Below are positions 1 to 8,235 of a stretch of DNA of 8,263 bases, piece by piece. Each line of letters starts with the position of its first letter. The stretch's first letter is position 1. This stretch comes from Actinomycetota bacterium (lineage in GTDB: Bacteria; Actinomycetota; Actinomycetes; Nanopelagicales; Nanopelagicaceae), in contig CANKCT010000030.1 in the NCBI GenBank assembly GCA_947480465.1, forward strand, positions 1-8,263, in the 5' to 3' direction. A program made the position numbers and the translations under genes. The notes under the pieces were generated by a model that saw only the letters and a list, made by a program, of their open reading frames with translations, searched no databases and was not told where the DNA came from.

Positions 1-619
1 CGTCCATGATGCGGTGAACATCTTCCACGTCAGCGGCATTGCGAACGAATGAGAGTGCAATAAAATCTGCACCTGCGCGAAGTCCCCAACGCAGATCGTC
101 TATGTCTTTTTCTGACATTGCTGGTACTGAAACTGCAACACCAGGAAGATTTATACCTTTATTATTGCTTACCGAACCTGGCTGTATAACCGTAGTGATT
201 ACGTCATTGCCCTTCACTTCGACAACTTCTACAGTAACTTTTCCATCATCGATTAAAATTCGATCTCCGGCTTTGCAATCCCCTGGTAGCCCTTTATACG
301 TAGTGCCAACTCGGTCTTTGGTGCCTTCAACTTCATCGGTTGTAATCGTAAAAATATCGCCGCGCTCTAGTTCGTGCGGGCCATCTTTAAATCTAGCAAG
401 ACGTATCTTGGGGCCTTGCAAATCAACAAGAATTGCTACGGGAACTCCCGCTTCTTTAGCTGCTGCGCGCACCTGATCTAAGCGTGCTTGATGCTCCTCA
501 TAAGAGCCATGAGAAAGATTTAGCCGAGCCATATTCATGCCCGCCGCAATAAGCTCTTTAACTTTTTCAGCTGATTCAACGGCAGGACCCATCGTGCAAA
601 CTATTTTCGCTCTACGCAT
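1..619 (-). CDS. pyk: Pyruvate kinase, N-terminal part (runs off the left edge)
   Basis: Pyruvate kinase transfers phosphate from phosphoenolpyruvate to ADP, giving pyruvate and ATP in the cytoplasm. The frame starts at ATG 617-619 (MRRAKIVCTMGPA) and stays open for 206 codons to the window edge, so the C-terminal half is missing. The N-terminal catalytic segment is residues 1-70, with GMNMARLNLSHG at 27-38 carrying the substrate and metal ligands Arg32, Asn34 and Ser36, then Asp66 and Arg73. The mobile B domain spans roughly 71-168 and includes GDRILIDDG at 118-126. The barrel resumes at KGINLPGVAVSVPA (154-167) and ALSFVRNA (188-195). The catalytic lysine of the later SKIEN-type motif lies beyond the edge. 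DLQGPKIRL (66-74) has Lys at the position that is Glu in K+-dependent enzymes. An AAGG overlapping the gltD stop lies 7 bases upstream of the ATG, so translation is probably coupled to gltD. Identity is secure. Confidence 0.96.
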   Translation of the reverse strand, partial: MRRAKIVCTMGPAVESAEKVKELIAAGMNMARLNLSHGSYEEHQARLDQVRAAAKEAGVPVAILVDLQGPKIRLARFKDGPHELERGDIFTITTDEVEGTKDRVGTTYKGLPGDCKAGDRILIDDGKVTVEVVEVKGNDVITTVIQPGSVSNNKGINLPGVAVSVPAMSEKDIDDLRWGLRAGADFIALSFVRNAADVEDVHRIMD

Positions 620-626
620 GCGCCTA

Positions 627-630
627 CCTT
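627..630 (-). promoter_or_regulatory. Ribosome binding site of pyk
   Basis: On the minus strand the gltD stop TAA runs directly into GG, giving AAGG 7 bases before the pyk ATG. A second TAGG lies only 3 bases away, which is too close to serve well. The binding site overlaps the upstream stop codon, and the coding gap is just 9 bases. This fits reinitiation by ribosomes leaving gltD and supports the chosen pyk start. Confidence 0.6.
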
Positions 631-2083
631 AAACCATCAACTGGCGAGTGGTGGGTTCGATTGGTGAAGGGAGTTGAGTGTCACCAGTGAGATATCTATC
701 AACTGCCGATGCAACACTTCTACCTTCTGCTATCGCCCAGACTATTAAGGATTGACCGCGGCCAGCATCACCAGCAACGAAAACACCGTCACTATTTGCG
801 GCAAAGTCGGCATCACGAACGATATTTCCACGTTCATCAATATTTACCTCTAGTTGGTCTAATAATGGAGTTTGCTCTGGACCGGTAAATCCCATAGCCA
901 GAAAAACAAAATCTGCAGGTATCTCTCTTGCGCTACCAGGGACAGATTCAAATTTTCCGTTGACGAATTCAGTTTCAACAATTCTTATTGCTCGCAAGTT
1001 TCCAGATTCGTCACCTAAAAACTCTTCCGTACTGACAGCAAAGATACGATTGTCTTTTTCTTCATGTGCACTCGAAACACGATAAATCATTGGATACGTG
1101 GGCCAAGGTTGTGACGCTGGCCGTTCATCACTTGGGCGTGGCATGATTTCTAATTGAGTAACACTTGCCGCACCTTGACGAGTTGAAGTACCAAGACAAT
1201 CCGCACCCGTATCGCCACCACCCAGAATCACTACATGCTTGCCAGCAACATTAATAGGTGGATTTTCTATCTCACCAAGTGCTTGCTTATTGCCCCAAGG
1301 TAAGAACTCCATCGCTTGATAAATTCCATTTAATTCTCTACCGGGAATCGGGAGGTCCCGCCATTTTGTAGCACCTATAGCGACAACAATCGCATCATAT
1401 TTCTTGCGCAAATCCGCACCAGTGAGCTCTCCACCTACGTCGACACCTGGACGAAAACGAGTACCTTCTTTTTCCATTTGTTCAAGGCGTCGATCAAGAA
1501 TATGTTTTTCCATTTTAAACTCTGGTATCCCATATCTGAGTAATCCACCGATTTTTGCTGCACGTTCATAAACGGCGACTGTATGTCCGGCCCGAGTTAA
1601 TTGCTGAGCCGCAGCTAATCCAGCAGGTCCCGAACCGATTACTGCAACAGTTTTTCCAGTGAGGCGATCAGGAATAAGTGGCTTCACATTTCCAGTAGAA
1701 AACGCTTCTTCAATAGTACGTAGCTCTACCTGCTTAATTGTTACTGCATCTCGATTTATTCCTACAACACATGCAGTTTCACACGGAGCTGGACATAATC
1801 GCCCCGTGAATTCTGGGAAGTTATTGGTTGCATGTAGGCGATTAATCGCTTCGTGAGTATCGCCACGCCAAATCAAATCGTTCCATTCAGGGATGAGATT
1901 GCCCAATGGACATCCTGAATGACAGAAAGGAATACCGCAGTCCATGCATCGTCCAGCCTGCTTTTGCAAATGTTCAAAACTTTGTGGTTCATAGACTTCA
2001 CGCCAGTCTTGAATTCGCACATCAACCGGACGTCTTTGTGGAGTTTCACGAGGAGTGGTGATAAACCCTTTTGGATCAGCCAT
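629..2083 (-). CDS. gltD: Glutamate synthase [NADPH] small (beta) subunit
   Basis: GltD takes electrons from NADPH through FAD and passes them via Fe-S clusters to the GltB FMN, for reductive synthesis of glutamate from 2-oxoglutarate and glutamine. The protein is 484 residues, the usual family length. The N-terminal Fe-S domain has C46, C49, C54 and C58 followed by C97, C101 and C105, the pattern of the GltD 4Fe-4S domain. The FAD dinucleotide motif is GSGPAG (150-155), the NADPH motif GGGDTG (288-293), and the C-terminal FAD segment [17 protein letters not shown] (435-451). I chose ATG 2081-2083 (MADPKGF) over the ATG at 2110. The family normally begins MADPKGF, and a strong GGAGGT sits 8 bases upstream, whereas the longer form would add nine residues of no family character. 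The gene overlaps gltB by 8 bases, so the two subunits are likely translationally coupled. No key residue is missing. Confidence 0.97.
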   Translation of the reverse strand: MADPKGFITTPRETPQRRPVDVRIQDWREVYEPQSFEHLQKQAGRCMDCGIPFCHSGCPLGNLIPEWNDLIWRGDTHEAINRLHATNNFPEFTGRLCPAPCETACVVGINRDAVTIKQVELRTIEEAFSTGNVKPLIPDRLTGKTVAVIGSGPAGLAAAQQLTRAGHTVAVYERAAKIGGLLRYGIPEFKMEKHILDRRLEQMEKEGTRFRPGVDVGGELTGADLRKKYDAIVVAIGATKWRDLPIPGRELNGIYQAMEFLPWGNKQALGEIENPPINVAGKHVVILGGGDTGADCLGTSTRQGAASVTQLEIMPRPSDERPASQPWPTYPMIYRVSSAHEEKDNRIFAVSTEEFLGDESGNLRAIRIVETEFVNGKFESVPGSAREIPADFVFLAMGFTGPEQTPLLDQLEVNIDERGNIVRDADFAANSDGVFVAGDAGRGQSLIVWAIAEGRSVASAVDRYLTGDTQLPSPIEPTTRQLMV

Positions 2084-5000
2084 TTGCAGCAACCTCCATG
2101 ACAAGTGCATCTACCGGAAGGCCTTCACGCGTTGCACGTGCCATTGCTTCGAGCACTCGAGCATAATCCCGAGGCATGACTAGCGAAATACGATGAATTG
2201 AAGTTTCCCAATCAGCAAGGAGTGCTTGTGCGACTACTGACTCTGTATTCAAGGCAAAGCTGGTTATCAATGCATGCAAGTTTTCACGTTCATTTTCTGG
2301 AACAGCCAATACGTCAACCATGTCTGCATTTACATGTGCAGGATTAAGATCTAGTAAGAAGGCACGGCCGCCCGACATACCCGCAGCAAAGTTTCGACCA
2401 GTTTGTCCGAGTACGACGACAGTACCGCCCGTCATGTATTCGCAACCATGGTCTCCAATTCCTTCGACAATTGCAGTAGCGCCAGAGTTTCGTACGCAAA
2501 AACGCTCTCCTACAATTCCGCGAATCATGATTTCACCTGACGTTGCGCCATAACCAATGACATTTCCTGCAATTACATTTTCATGAGAGTTGAAAGTAGA
2601 AGCTTTGTCAGGGCGCACAATCACGCGGCCTCCAGAAATACCTTTTCCAACGTAGTCATTGGAATCACCAAAAAGTCGCAGCGTTAAACCCGATGGAATA
2701 AAAGCGCCAAGTGATTGTCCAGCAGATCCGCGCAGAGTGACGTCGATAGTTCCATCTGGTAAACCAGCACCCCCATGCAATAGAGTAATTTGGGCACCCA
2801 ACATGGTTCCAACAGTGCGATTCACATTTCTCACTGGTACATCAATTCGAACTAATTCTTTCTTATGAAGTGCTGGTTCAGATAATCGAATGAGTTCATT
2901 ATCTAGAGCAGCAGCTAATCCATGATCTTGAGTTGCAGTGTTATAGAGCGAGCTCGAAGTTTCGGGCCGTACTAGAAGTGGAGAAAGATCTAAACCACTT
3001 GCCTTCCAGTGCGCAATAGCTTTTCGGGTCTCCAAATACTCAACGTGTCCAATAGCTTCTTGTAACGATCTGAATCCAAGACTGGCCAACAATTCACGAA
3101 CTTCTTCGGCAATGTACTCAAAGAATGTTTCAACAAACTCTGGCTTACCGGTAAAGCGAGCTCGTAGTTCAGGATTTTGCGTAGCTACGCCAACTGGGCA
3201 TGTGTCCAGATGGCAAACACGCATCATGACGCAGCCTGAAACAACTAGCGGTGCGGTGGCAAAGCCGAACTCTTCTGCACCGAGCAATGCTGCAATAACG
3301 ACATCGCGACCAGTTTTTAACTGACCATCTGTCTGAACAACAATGCGATCGCGAAGATTGTTTAAGAGCAAAGTCTGTTGAGTTTCAGCTAGGCCTAGCT
3401 CCCACGGTGCACCAGCGTGCTTGAGTGACGTTAGTGGCGAAGCCCCTGTTCCACCATCATGCCCAGAAATCAAGACAACATCCGCGTGCGCTTTGCTCAC
3501 GCCAGCGGCAACCGTGCCAACTCCGACTTCGGCAACAAGCTTTACGTGAATACGTGCATTTTTGTTGGCATTTTTTAAATCATGGATTAGCTGCGCTAAA
3601 TCTTCAATTGAATAAATGTCATGGTGTGGAGGTGGCGAGATGAGACCGACTCCTGGAGTCGAGTATCTAACTTTTGCAATCCAGGGATACACCTTGTTTC
3701 CGGGCAGTTGACCGCCCTCACCCGGTTTAGCGCCTTGTGCGATCTTGATTTGGATGTCATCGGCATTCACTAAGTATTCGCTGGTAACTCCAAAACGACC
3801 AGAGGCCACCTGCTTAATTGATGAGCGTTTTGAATCTCCATTTTCCATCGTGATGAAGCGCGCTGGATCTTCGCCGCCTTCACCAGTATTGGATTTAGCG
3901 CCTAATCGATTCATTGCAATCGCAAGAGTTTCGTGAACTTCTTGTGAAACTGATCCATAAGACATAGCTCCGGTGGAAAATCTCTTCATGATCGCGCTAG
4001 CTGGCTCAACTTCTTCAATTGAAATTGGAGTACGTTCTTTAAATTCAAACAATCCGCGAAGAGTCATAAGTCGAGTACTCTGATCATTTACACGATTTGT
4101 GTAGCGTTTGAAAATATCGTAACGCTTGTTACGTGTTGAATGTTGAAGCGCAAATACAGTTTCTGGGTCGAATAAATGCGGTTCACCTTCTCGTCGCCAT
4201 TGATACTCACCACCGATAGGAAGTCGTTTTGTTCCCGGTACTTCTCCCCCAGGTGGATATGCGATGTGGTGTCGAGCGATTGTTTCTTGTGCGATGACAT
4301 CAAGTGAGACTCCGCCTAAGCGTGATGTTGTTCCCACAAAGAACTCATCCACAACTTCAGAACTCAAACCTATGGCTTCAAAAACTTGCGCACCTGTATA
4401 TGAGGCGATTGTGCTGATGCCCATTTTCGACATAACTTTTAAAACGCCTTTACCAAGAGATTTAATCAGATTTCGAACTGCTTTCTCTGGTGTAATTCCG
4501 GTAATAACCCCTTGGAGAACTAAATCTTCTGCGCTCTCCATAGCCAAATATGGATTAACTGCCGCAGCTCCATATCCAACTAAGAGTGCGACATGATGAA
4601 CTTCACGAACATCCCCGGCTTCAACTACTAATCCAACTTTTGTGCGGGTTTTCTCTCTGATCAGATGGTGGTGCACTGCAGATGTCAAAAGTAAAGATGG
4701 GATCGGTGCCTCTTCAGTATCACCATCACGATCTGATAAAACAATAATCCGAGCACCATCGGCAATCGCCTGTGATACCTCAGCTTTTATCTCAGTAAGT
4801 CGATCGCGAAGTGAATCGCCACCGTCTGCAACATAGAAAAGTCCTCGTATGACATGTGCGCTTAGACCTGGATGATCTCCATCTGCGTTAATGTGAATAA
4901 TTTTGGCAAGTTCGTCGTTGTCGATTACCGGAAAAGCTAGTGAAATCTGGCGGCATGAGGACGGTCCTGGATCCAAAAGATTATGCTCTGGCCCCATTGC

Positions 5001-6587
5001 GGTTCCTAAGCTTGTCACCAGCTCTTCACGTATTGCATCGAGTGGTGGGTTAGTTACTTGTGCAAATAACTGCGAGAAATAATCAAAAAGCAAACGGGGT
5101 TTATTTGAGAGTGCTGCAATAGGTGTGTCTGTTCCCATAGAACCTAAAGCCTCCATGCCATTTCGAGCCATTGGAGTAATAAGAATTCGAAGTTCTTCTT
5201 CGGTATAACCGAATGCACGTTGTCTGCGAACAACTGAAGAGTGCGGATACACAATGTGCTCCCGGGATGGAAGTTCGCTTAGCTTCACCATTCCAGCATG
5301 AAGCCAGTCACCATAAGGTGCAGCTGTTGCTAAAGAATCTTTGATCTCTTCATCTTCAATAATTCGACCGGCTTCAATGTCAACTAAAAACATTTTTCCG
5401 GGTTGTAAACGTCCCTTACGCACAATTCTTTCCGGAGCGATATCTAAAACGCCAACTTCTGATGCCAGGACAACTAATCCATCATCGGTTACCCAAAATC
5501 GTGAAGGACGTAATCCGTTACGGTCTAGAACCGCACCAACTTGATGTCCGTCAGTGAAAGTCACACATGCCGGACCATCCCATGGCTCCATTAAAGATGC
5601 ATGGAAAGCGTAGAAATTTCGGCGAGATTGAGACATGGACGTATGGTTTTCCCAAGCCTCAGGAATCATCATCAAAACCGCGTGAGGCAATGAGCGACCA
5701 CCCAAATAGAGAAGTTCTAATACCTCATCGAAAGAAGCGGAATCACTGCCCGACATTTCAACGATTGGGAATAGACGTTTTAAATCGCCAGGAATGAGAT
5801 CACTCTCAAGTAAAGATTCGCGGGCACGCATCCAATTTCGATTGCCCTTTACTGTATTGATTTCGCCATTATGAGCAATGTAGCGATACGGATGAGCCAG
5901 TGGCCACGAAGGGAAAGTATTTGTAGAAAAACGTGAGTGAACTAATGCCAAAGGAGAAACAACACGCTCGTCACTAAGATCCGGGAAAAACTCCTCTAGC
6001 TGTCCTGTGGTGAGCATTCCCTTGTAGACGATTGTCTGCGAAGAAAGTGAGGGGAAGTAAAGTGGCAATGCATGTTCTGCGCGTTTGCGAAGACAAAATG
6101 CCATGCGTTCTAATATAAGTCCACTTTCATTTTTGAGGCCGCTAACAAATAACTGTTGGAAATTTGGCATTACGGAAAGCGCAGTATTACCGAGATTTTT
6201 AGCGTTGACCGGCAGGTCTCGCCAACCTAATACTTGCAAGCCTTCTTCATGAGCAATGCGCTCAATCTCATTCCTGACATCACTTCCCTGTTCTATGAAA
6301 GCGATACCAGTTGCATATGAACCTTCTGACGGAAGTTCAAAACTTGTAACTTCCACAAAAAACTGGTGCGGTACTCGGATTAAAATTCCAGCACCGTCTC
6401 CACTATCTGGTTCAGCACCAGATGCTCCGCGATGTTCAAGATTTCTTAATGCAGTGAGAGCCTTCTCAACAATTTTGTGTGTTGCAACTTTGTTAAGCGT
6501 CGCAACCATCGCAACACCGCAAGCATCATGCTCTTGGGCAGGGTTATATAGCCCCTGTGCGGGTGGATAGTTGGATGACAAAGCCAT
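2076..6587 (-). CDS. gltB: Glutamate synthase [NADPH] large (alpha) subunit
   Basis: GltB releases ammonia from glutamine, channels it to 2-oxoglutarate and forms two glutamates with electrons supplied by GltD. The protein is complete at 1503 residues, a normal length. A 22-residue propeptide precedes Cys23 (HDACGVAM), the N-terminal nucleophile of class II amidotransferases. The amidotransferase domain spans about 23-430, with [16 protein letters not shown] (218-233) and [11 protein letters not shown] (239-249). The central domain is roughly 480-780. The FMN/synthase domain is roughly 850-1200, with [14 protein letters not shown] (872-885), GQLPGNK (959-965) and [17 protein letters not shown] (984-1000). 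C1119, C1125 and C1130 ([13 protein letters not shown]) match the 3Fe-4S ligands. The GXGXG beta-helix domain is about 1240-1480. The start is ATG 6585-6587, with a modest GGAG 10 bases upstream. A 108-base gap separates it from the VIT gene, so it may have its own promoter. I recognised no GlnR- or AmtR-type operator there. Confidence 0.98.
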   Translation of the reverse strand: MALSSNYPPAQGLYNPAQEHDACGVAMVATLNKVATHKIVEKALTALRNLEHRGASGAEPDSGDGAGILIRVPHQFFVEVTSFELPSEGSYATGIAFIEQGSDVRNEIERIAHEEGLQVLGWRDLPVNAKNLGNTALSVMPNFQQLFVSGLKNESGLILERMAFCLRKRAEHALPLYFPSLSSQTIVYKGMLTTGQLEEFFPDLSDERVVSPLALVHSRFSTNTFPSWPLAHPYRYIAHNGEINTVKGNRNWMRARESLLESDLIPGDLKRLFPIVEMSGSDSASFDEVLELLYLGGRSLPHAVLMMIPEAWENHTSMSQSRRNFYAFHASLMEPWDGPACVTFTDGHQVGAVLDRNGLRPSRFWVTDDGLVVLASEVGVLDIAPERIVRKGRLQPGKMFLVDIEAGRIIEDEEIKDSLATAAPYGDWLHAGMVKLSELPSREHIVYPHSSVVRRQRAFGYTEEELRILITPMARNGMEALGSMGTDTPIAALSNKPRLLFDYFSQLFAQVTNPPLDAIREELVTSLGTAMGPEHNLLDPGPSSCRQISLAFPVIDNDELAKIIHINADGDHPGLSAHVIRGLFYVADGGDSLRDRLTEIKAEVSQAIADGARIIVLSDRDGDTEEAPIPSLLLTSAVHHHLIREKTRTKVGLVVEAGDVREVHHVALLVGYGAAAVNPYLAMESAEDLVLQGVITGITPEKAVRNLIKSLGKGVLKVMSKMGISTIASYTGAQVFEAIGLSSEVVDEFFVGTTSRLGGVSLDVIAQETIARHHIAYPPGGEVPGTKRLPIGGEYQWRREGEPHLFDPETVFALQHSTRNKRYDIFKRYTNRVNDQSTRLMTLRGLFEFKERTPISIEEVEPASAIMKRFSTGAMSYGSVSQEVHETLAIAMNRLGAKSNTGEGGEDPARFITMENGDSKRSSIKQVASGRFGVTSEYLVNADDIQIKIAQGAKPGEGGQLPGNKVYPWIAKVRYSTPGVGLISPPPHHDIYSIEDLAQLIHDLKNANKNARIHVKLVAEVGVGTVAAGVSKAHADVVLISGHDGGTGASPLTSLKHAGAPWELGLAETQQTLLLNNLRDRIVVQTDGQLKTGRDVVIAALLGAEEFGFATAPLVVSGCVMMRVCHLDTCPVGVATQNPELRARFTGKPEFVETFFEYIAEEVRELLASLGFRSLQEAIGHVEYLETRKAIAHWKASGLDLSPLLVRPETSSSLYNTATQDHGLAAALDNELIRLSEPALHKKELVRIDVPVRNVNRTVGTMLGAQITLLHGGAGLPDGTIDVTLRGSAGQSLGAFIPSGLTLRLFGDSNDYVGKGISGGRVIVRPDKASTFNSHENVIAGNVIGYGATSGEIMIRGIVGERFCVRNSGATAIVEGIGDHGCEYMTGGTVVVLGQTGRNFAAGMSGGRAFLLDLNPAHVNADMVDVLAVPENERENLHALITSFALNTESVVAQALLADWETSIHRISLVMPRDYARVLEAMARATREGLPVDALVMEVAANG
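2092..2097 (-). promoter_or_regulatory. Strong ribosome binding site that decides the gltD start
   Basis: The minus strand reads GGAGGT followed by 8 bases (TGCTGCAA) and then ATG at 2083-2081. This is a near-perfect Shine-Dalgarno sequence at ideal spacing. It lies inside the last codons of gltB. It is the strongest such site in the window and argues for the MADPKGF start of gltD rather than the upstream in-frame ATG at 2110, which precedes the site. Confidence 0.85.
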
Positions 6588-6597
6588 AGTCTCTGAG

Positions 6598-6601
6598 CTC
6601 C
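6598..6601 (-). promoter_or_regulatory. Probable ribosome binding site of gltB
   Basis: GGAG on the minus strand lies 10 bases before ATG 6585-6587, somewhat far but workable. A weaker AGAG sits closer to the start codon. No other in-frame start lies between this ATG and the catalytic Cys23, so the start would stand even without the site. Confidence 0.5.
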
Positions 6602-6663
6602 GATTGTCTGATTTTTTTTACGGGACAACCTTGGCCCTTGTTTACTCTTGTGTAGCAGTGCAA

Positions 6664-6692
6664 AGACTAGCAATAAATGTCTCGATTGCCAG
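6664..6692 (-). promoter_or_regulatory. Candidate promoter for gltB-gltD-pyk
   Basis: On the minus strand CTGGCA (6687-6692, four of six matches to TTGACA) is followed after exactly 17 bases by TAGTCT (6664-6669), which keeps the three key -10 bases T, A and the final T. It lies immediately after the VIT stop codon, about 76 bases upstream of the gltB start, where an internal promoter would be expected. Hexamers of this quality arise often by chance, so this is inference from position and spacing only. Confidence 0.3.
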
Positions 6693-6695
6693 CGC

Positions 6696-7403
6696 CTAAA
6701 TACCGGCGACCTGAGCAATCTGCCCAATTCCAGCGGTAATAACCATGCCCAAGCATCCGCCAATAATCACACGCAACGTGGTGCCAAGTACCTTTGCGCC
6801 AGCCGTGCGGGCGCTGACTACTCCAGTGAGAACTAAACCTGCGATTGTAAATCCAACAATGCTCCAAGTTACAGCACCAAGCGTCGGGGCAAAGGCTCCA
6901 GCAAAAGGAATCAGTCCACCTGCTGTGAAAGAGATTGCCGAAGCAATTGCGGCTTGGACAGGTCGGGCTTTGGTATGAGGATGTTGGCCTAGCTCATCTC
7001 TTAAATGAGCCGCAAGAGGATCATGTGCATGCATCGCATGAGCAACTTCAAGTGCAAGTTCAGGGGTCAATCCACGATTAATGTAAATATGTTGTAGCTC
7101 TAAGAGTTCACCTTCAGGATCTGTTGCTAAATGTTCAATTTCAAGAACACGATCAGATTCTTCAACATCATTTTGCGATCGAACGGAGACATACTCTCCT
7201 ACCGCCATCGACATTGCACCTGCAGTTATTCCTGCCAATCCGGCAGTTACTAAGAAATCATTCTTACCGGCCGCGACTACACCAATCAGCAGCGATGCGG
7301 TTGAGACTAACCCATCATTTGCACCAAGAACGGCAGCCCGAAGCCAGCCAGCTCGATGGGTGCGATGGTGCAGATTCCTTGCATAAACATCTTCCAGTGC
7401 CAT
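6696..7403 (-). CDS. VIT1/CCC1-family (DUF125) transition-metal transporter
   Basis: This 235-residue membrane protein belongs to the family of plant vacuolar iron transporter VIT1 and yeast CCC1, which move Fe2+ or Mn2+ across membranes. The family signature is clear: RAAVLGANDGLVSTASLL (22-39) in the first membrane helix, with Asp30 at the position of the transport aspartate of Eucalyptus VIT1. AGAMSMAVGEYVSVRSQND (61-79) ends the second helix with the Met and Glu residues typical of the family. A hydrophilic acidic and histidine-rich segment follows (about 80-148, including E97, E99, E102, E119 and several His) and resembles the cytoplasmic metal-binding domain. Three C-terminal membrane helices lie at about 150-170, 176-197 and 207-230. 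The ATG at 7401-7403 is 10 bases after the lgt stop, with TAGG 9 bases upstream. Substrate and direction of transport cannot be read from sequence. Bacterial members are less studied than VIT1, so I give no gene symbol. Confidence 0.9.
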   Translation of the reverse strand: MALEDVYARNLHHRTHRAGWLRAAVLGANDGLVSTASLLIGVVAAGKNDFLVTAGLAGITAGAMSMAVGEYVSVRSQNDVEESDRVLEIEHLATDPEGELLELQHIYINRGLTPELALEVAHAMHAHDPLAAHLRDELGQHPHTKARPVQAAIASAISFTAGGLIPFAGAFAPTLGAVTWSIVGFTIAGLVLTGVVSARTAGAKVLGTTLRVIIGGCLGMVITAGIGQIAQVAGI

Positions 7404-7412
7404 GCGTCAGAG

Positions 7413-7416
7413 CCTA
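7413..7416 (-). promoter_or_regulatory. Ribosome binding site of the VIT-family gene
   Basis: AGGTAGG on the minus strand spans the lgt stop codon TAG; the TAGG part lies 9 bases before ATG 7401-7403. Because the site is built over the upstream stop, translation of the transporter is probably coupled to lgt, and the two are likely one transcript. Confidence 0.55.
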
Positions 7417-8232
7417 CCTGAGATTTTCGTTTGGTTGTTTATTCTGGCGCAAAAATACAATCATTGCGCTAACTCCAATAACTATTCCAACTAATACATT
7501 AAGGCGTAACCCAAAAAATTGCTGTGCCTCATCTATTCGAATTGATTCAATCGCGATTCGGCCTAAACAGTAGCCCGCAATGTAGAGAGAGAAAACCTGA
7601 CCAGAATGCAATCTCTCTCCGACTCTCATGAGAATAATGGCTAAGAAAGTTGCCCAAACTGCCTCATATAAGAATGTAGGGTGAAAGGTTTCAAACTGCG
7701 TATAACCAATTGGGCGCTGATTCATTGGAATTGAAAGCGCCCATGGTGCATCAAGAGGGCGGCCAAAGAGTTCGACATTAAACCAATTTCCAAATCGGCC
7801 AATAGCCTGGGCAAAAAGAATTCCTGGAGCTAACGCATCCATGAAATATGAAAAGGACGGTAAGTCCATGCGTGCAGCTAAAGAGCGATACCTAAACCAA
7901 GCAGCAAAAGTTCCAAGAGAAATTGCCCCCCAGATTCCAAGGCCACCTTCCCAGATTTTGAAGGCATCTATCGGGCGTCCTCCACTTCCGAAATAGGCAT
8001 CTGGAGATGTAATCACGTGATAGATCCGCCCGCCTACTATTCCAAAAGGAACGGCCGTGATTGCAACTTCAGAAACCACTGATTTACCATGTGGTGCACT
8101 GACCAAAAAACGGCGATTGCCCAACCAAATTGCAACAGTGATTCCCAGCATGATGCACAGTGCATAGAAATGAAAAGTTAGTGGTCCGATTTCAATCGCT
8201 GAAATTGTCGGCGATGGAATCGAACGAAGCAA
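7414..8232 (-). CDS. lgt: Prolipoprotein diacylglyceryl transferase
   Basis: Lgt transfers diacylglycerol from phosphatidylglycerol to the lipobox cysteine of prolipoproteins, the first step of bacterial lipoprotein maturation, in the cytoplasmic membrane. The 272-residue protein has about seven hydrophobic segments (near 18-38, 55-75, 97-113, 127-143, 190-203, 211-230 and 242-261). The family signature GRFGNWFNVELFG is at 145-157, with Arg146, Asn149 and Glu154. HPTFLYE is at 184-190, and GRIAIESIR (224-232) supplies the conserved Arg225 and Glu229. HFYALCIMLG (21-30) contains the conserved Tyr23. Trp101 in WEGGLGIW (94-101) occupies the place of E. coli His103. The start is TTG 8230-8232. 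An in-frame stop lies two codons upstream, and the next Met (residue 28) is inside the conserved HFYALCIM segment. The C-terminus ends soon after the last helix, without the long tail seen in mycobacterial Lgt. Confidence 0.96.
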   Translation of the reverse strand: MLRSIPSPTISAIEIGPLTFHFYALCIMLGITVAIWLGNRRFLVSAPHGKSVVSEVAITAVPFGIVGGRIYHVITSPDAYFGSGGRPIDAFKIWEGGLGIWGAISLGTFAAWFRYRSLAARMDLPSFSYFMDALAPGILFAQAIGRFGNWFNVELFGRPLDAPWALSIPMNQRPIGYTQFETFHPTFLYEAVWATFLAIILMRVGERLHSGQVFSLYIAGYCLGRIAIESIRIDEAQQFFGLRLNVLVGIVIGVSAMIVFLRQNKQPNENLR

Positions 8233-8235
8233 TTG

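Larger units (their letters stand above)
6588..6695 (-). other. Intergenic leader between the VIT gene and gltB
   Basis: This 108-base stretch is the only sizeable non-coding DNA in the window. Read on the minus strand it holds, in order: the downstream part of a weak promoter candidate just past the VIT stop, a short imperfect palindrome (GGGCCAAGGTTGTCCC, 6622-6637), an A8 run (T8 on the plus strand, 6612-6619), and a GGAG at 6598-6601 serving gltB. The palindrome has only about five base pairs, with one C-T mismatch, and is followed by A rather than T residues, so it is not an intrinsic terminator for the minus-strand transcript. No tRNA, riboswitch or clear operator is recognisable by eye. 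The length and A-rich content fit a 5' leader. Confidence 0.6.

Noticed and set aside
39..476. 145-codon open frame on the plus strand
   Set aside because: It lies wholly antisense to pyk, whose minus-strand product matches pyruvate kinase motifs throughout. The plus-strand product is Ser/Thr/Pro-rich without family features.
2084..2110. Nine-residue longer gltD starting at ATG 2108-2110
   Set aside because: The family begins at MADPKGF, and the GGAGGT site lies between the two ATGs at ideal distance from the downstream one.
4088..4303. 71-codon minus-strand open frame inside gltB
   Set aside because: It is an alternative frame within an intact, motif-rich gltB segment; the gltB frame shows no frameshift there.
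6612..6637. Palindrome plus T8 run as a rho-independent terminator
   Set aside because: On the minus strand the hairpin is followed by A8, not T8. On the plus strand the T run precedes the hairpin. The stem is short and has a mismatch.
6446..6763. 105-codon minus-strand open frame spanning the VIT end, the intergenic gap and the gltB start
   Set aside because: It overlaps the 5' end of gltB and the 3' end of the VIT gene in another frame. The product has no family character, and I see no good ribosome site.
7124..7573. 149-codon plus-strand open frame across the VIT-lgt junction
   Set aside because: It is antisense to two confidently identified genes. The Leu/His/Arg-rich product shows no recognisable domain.
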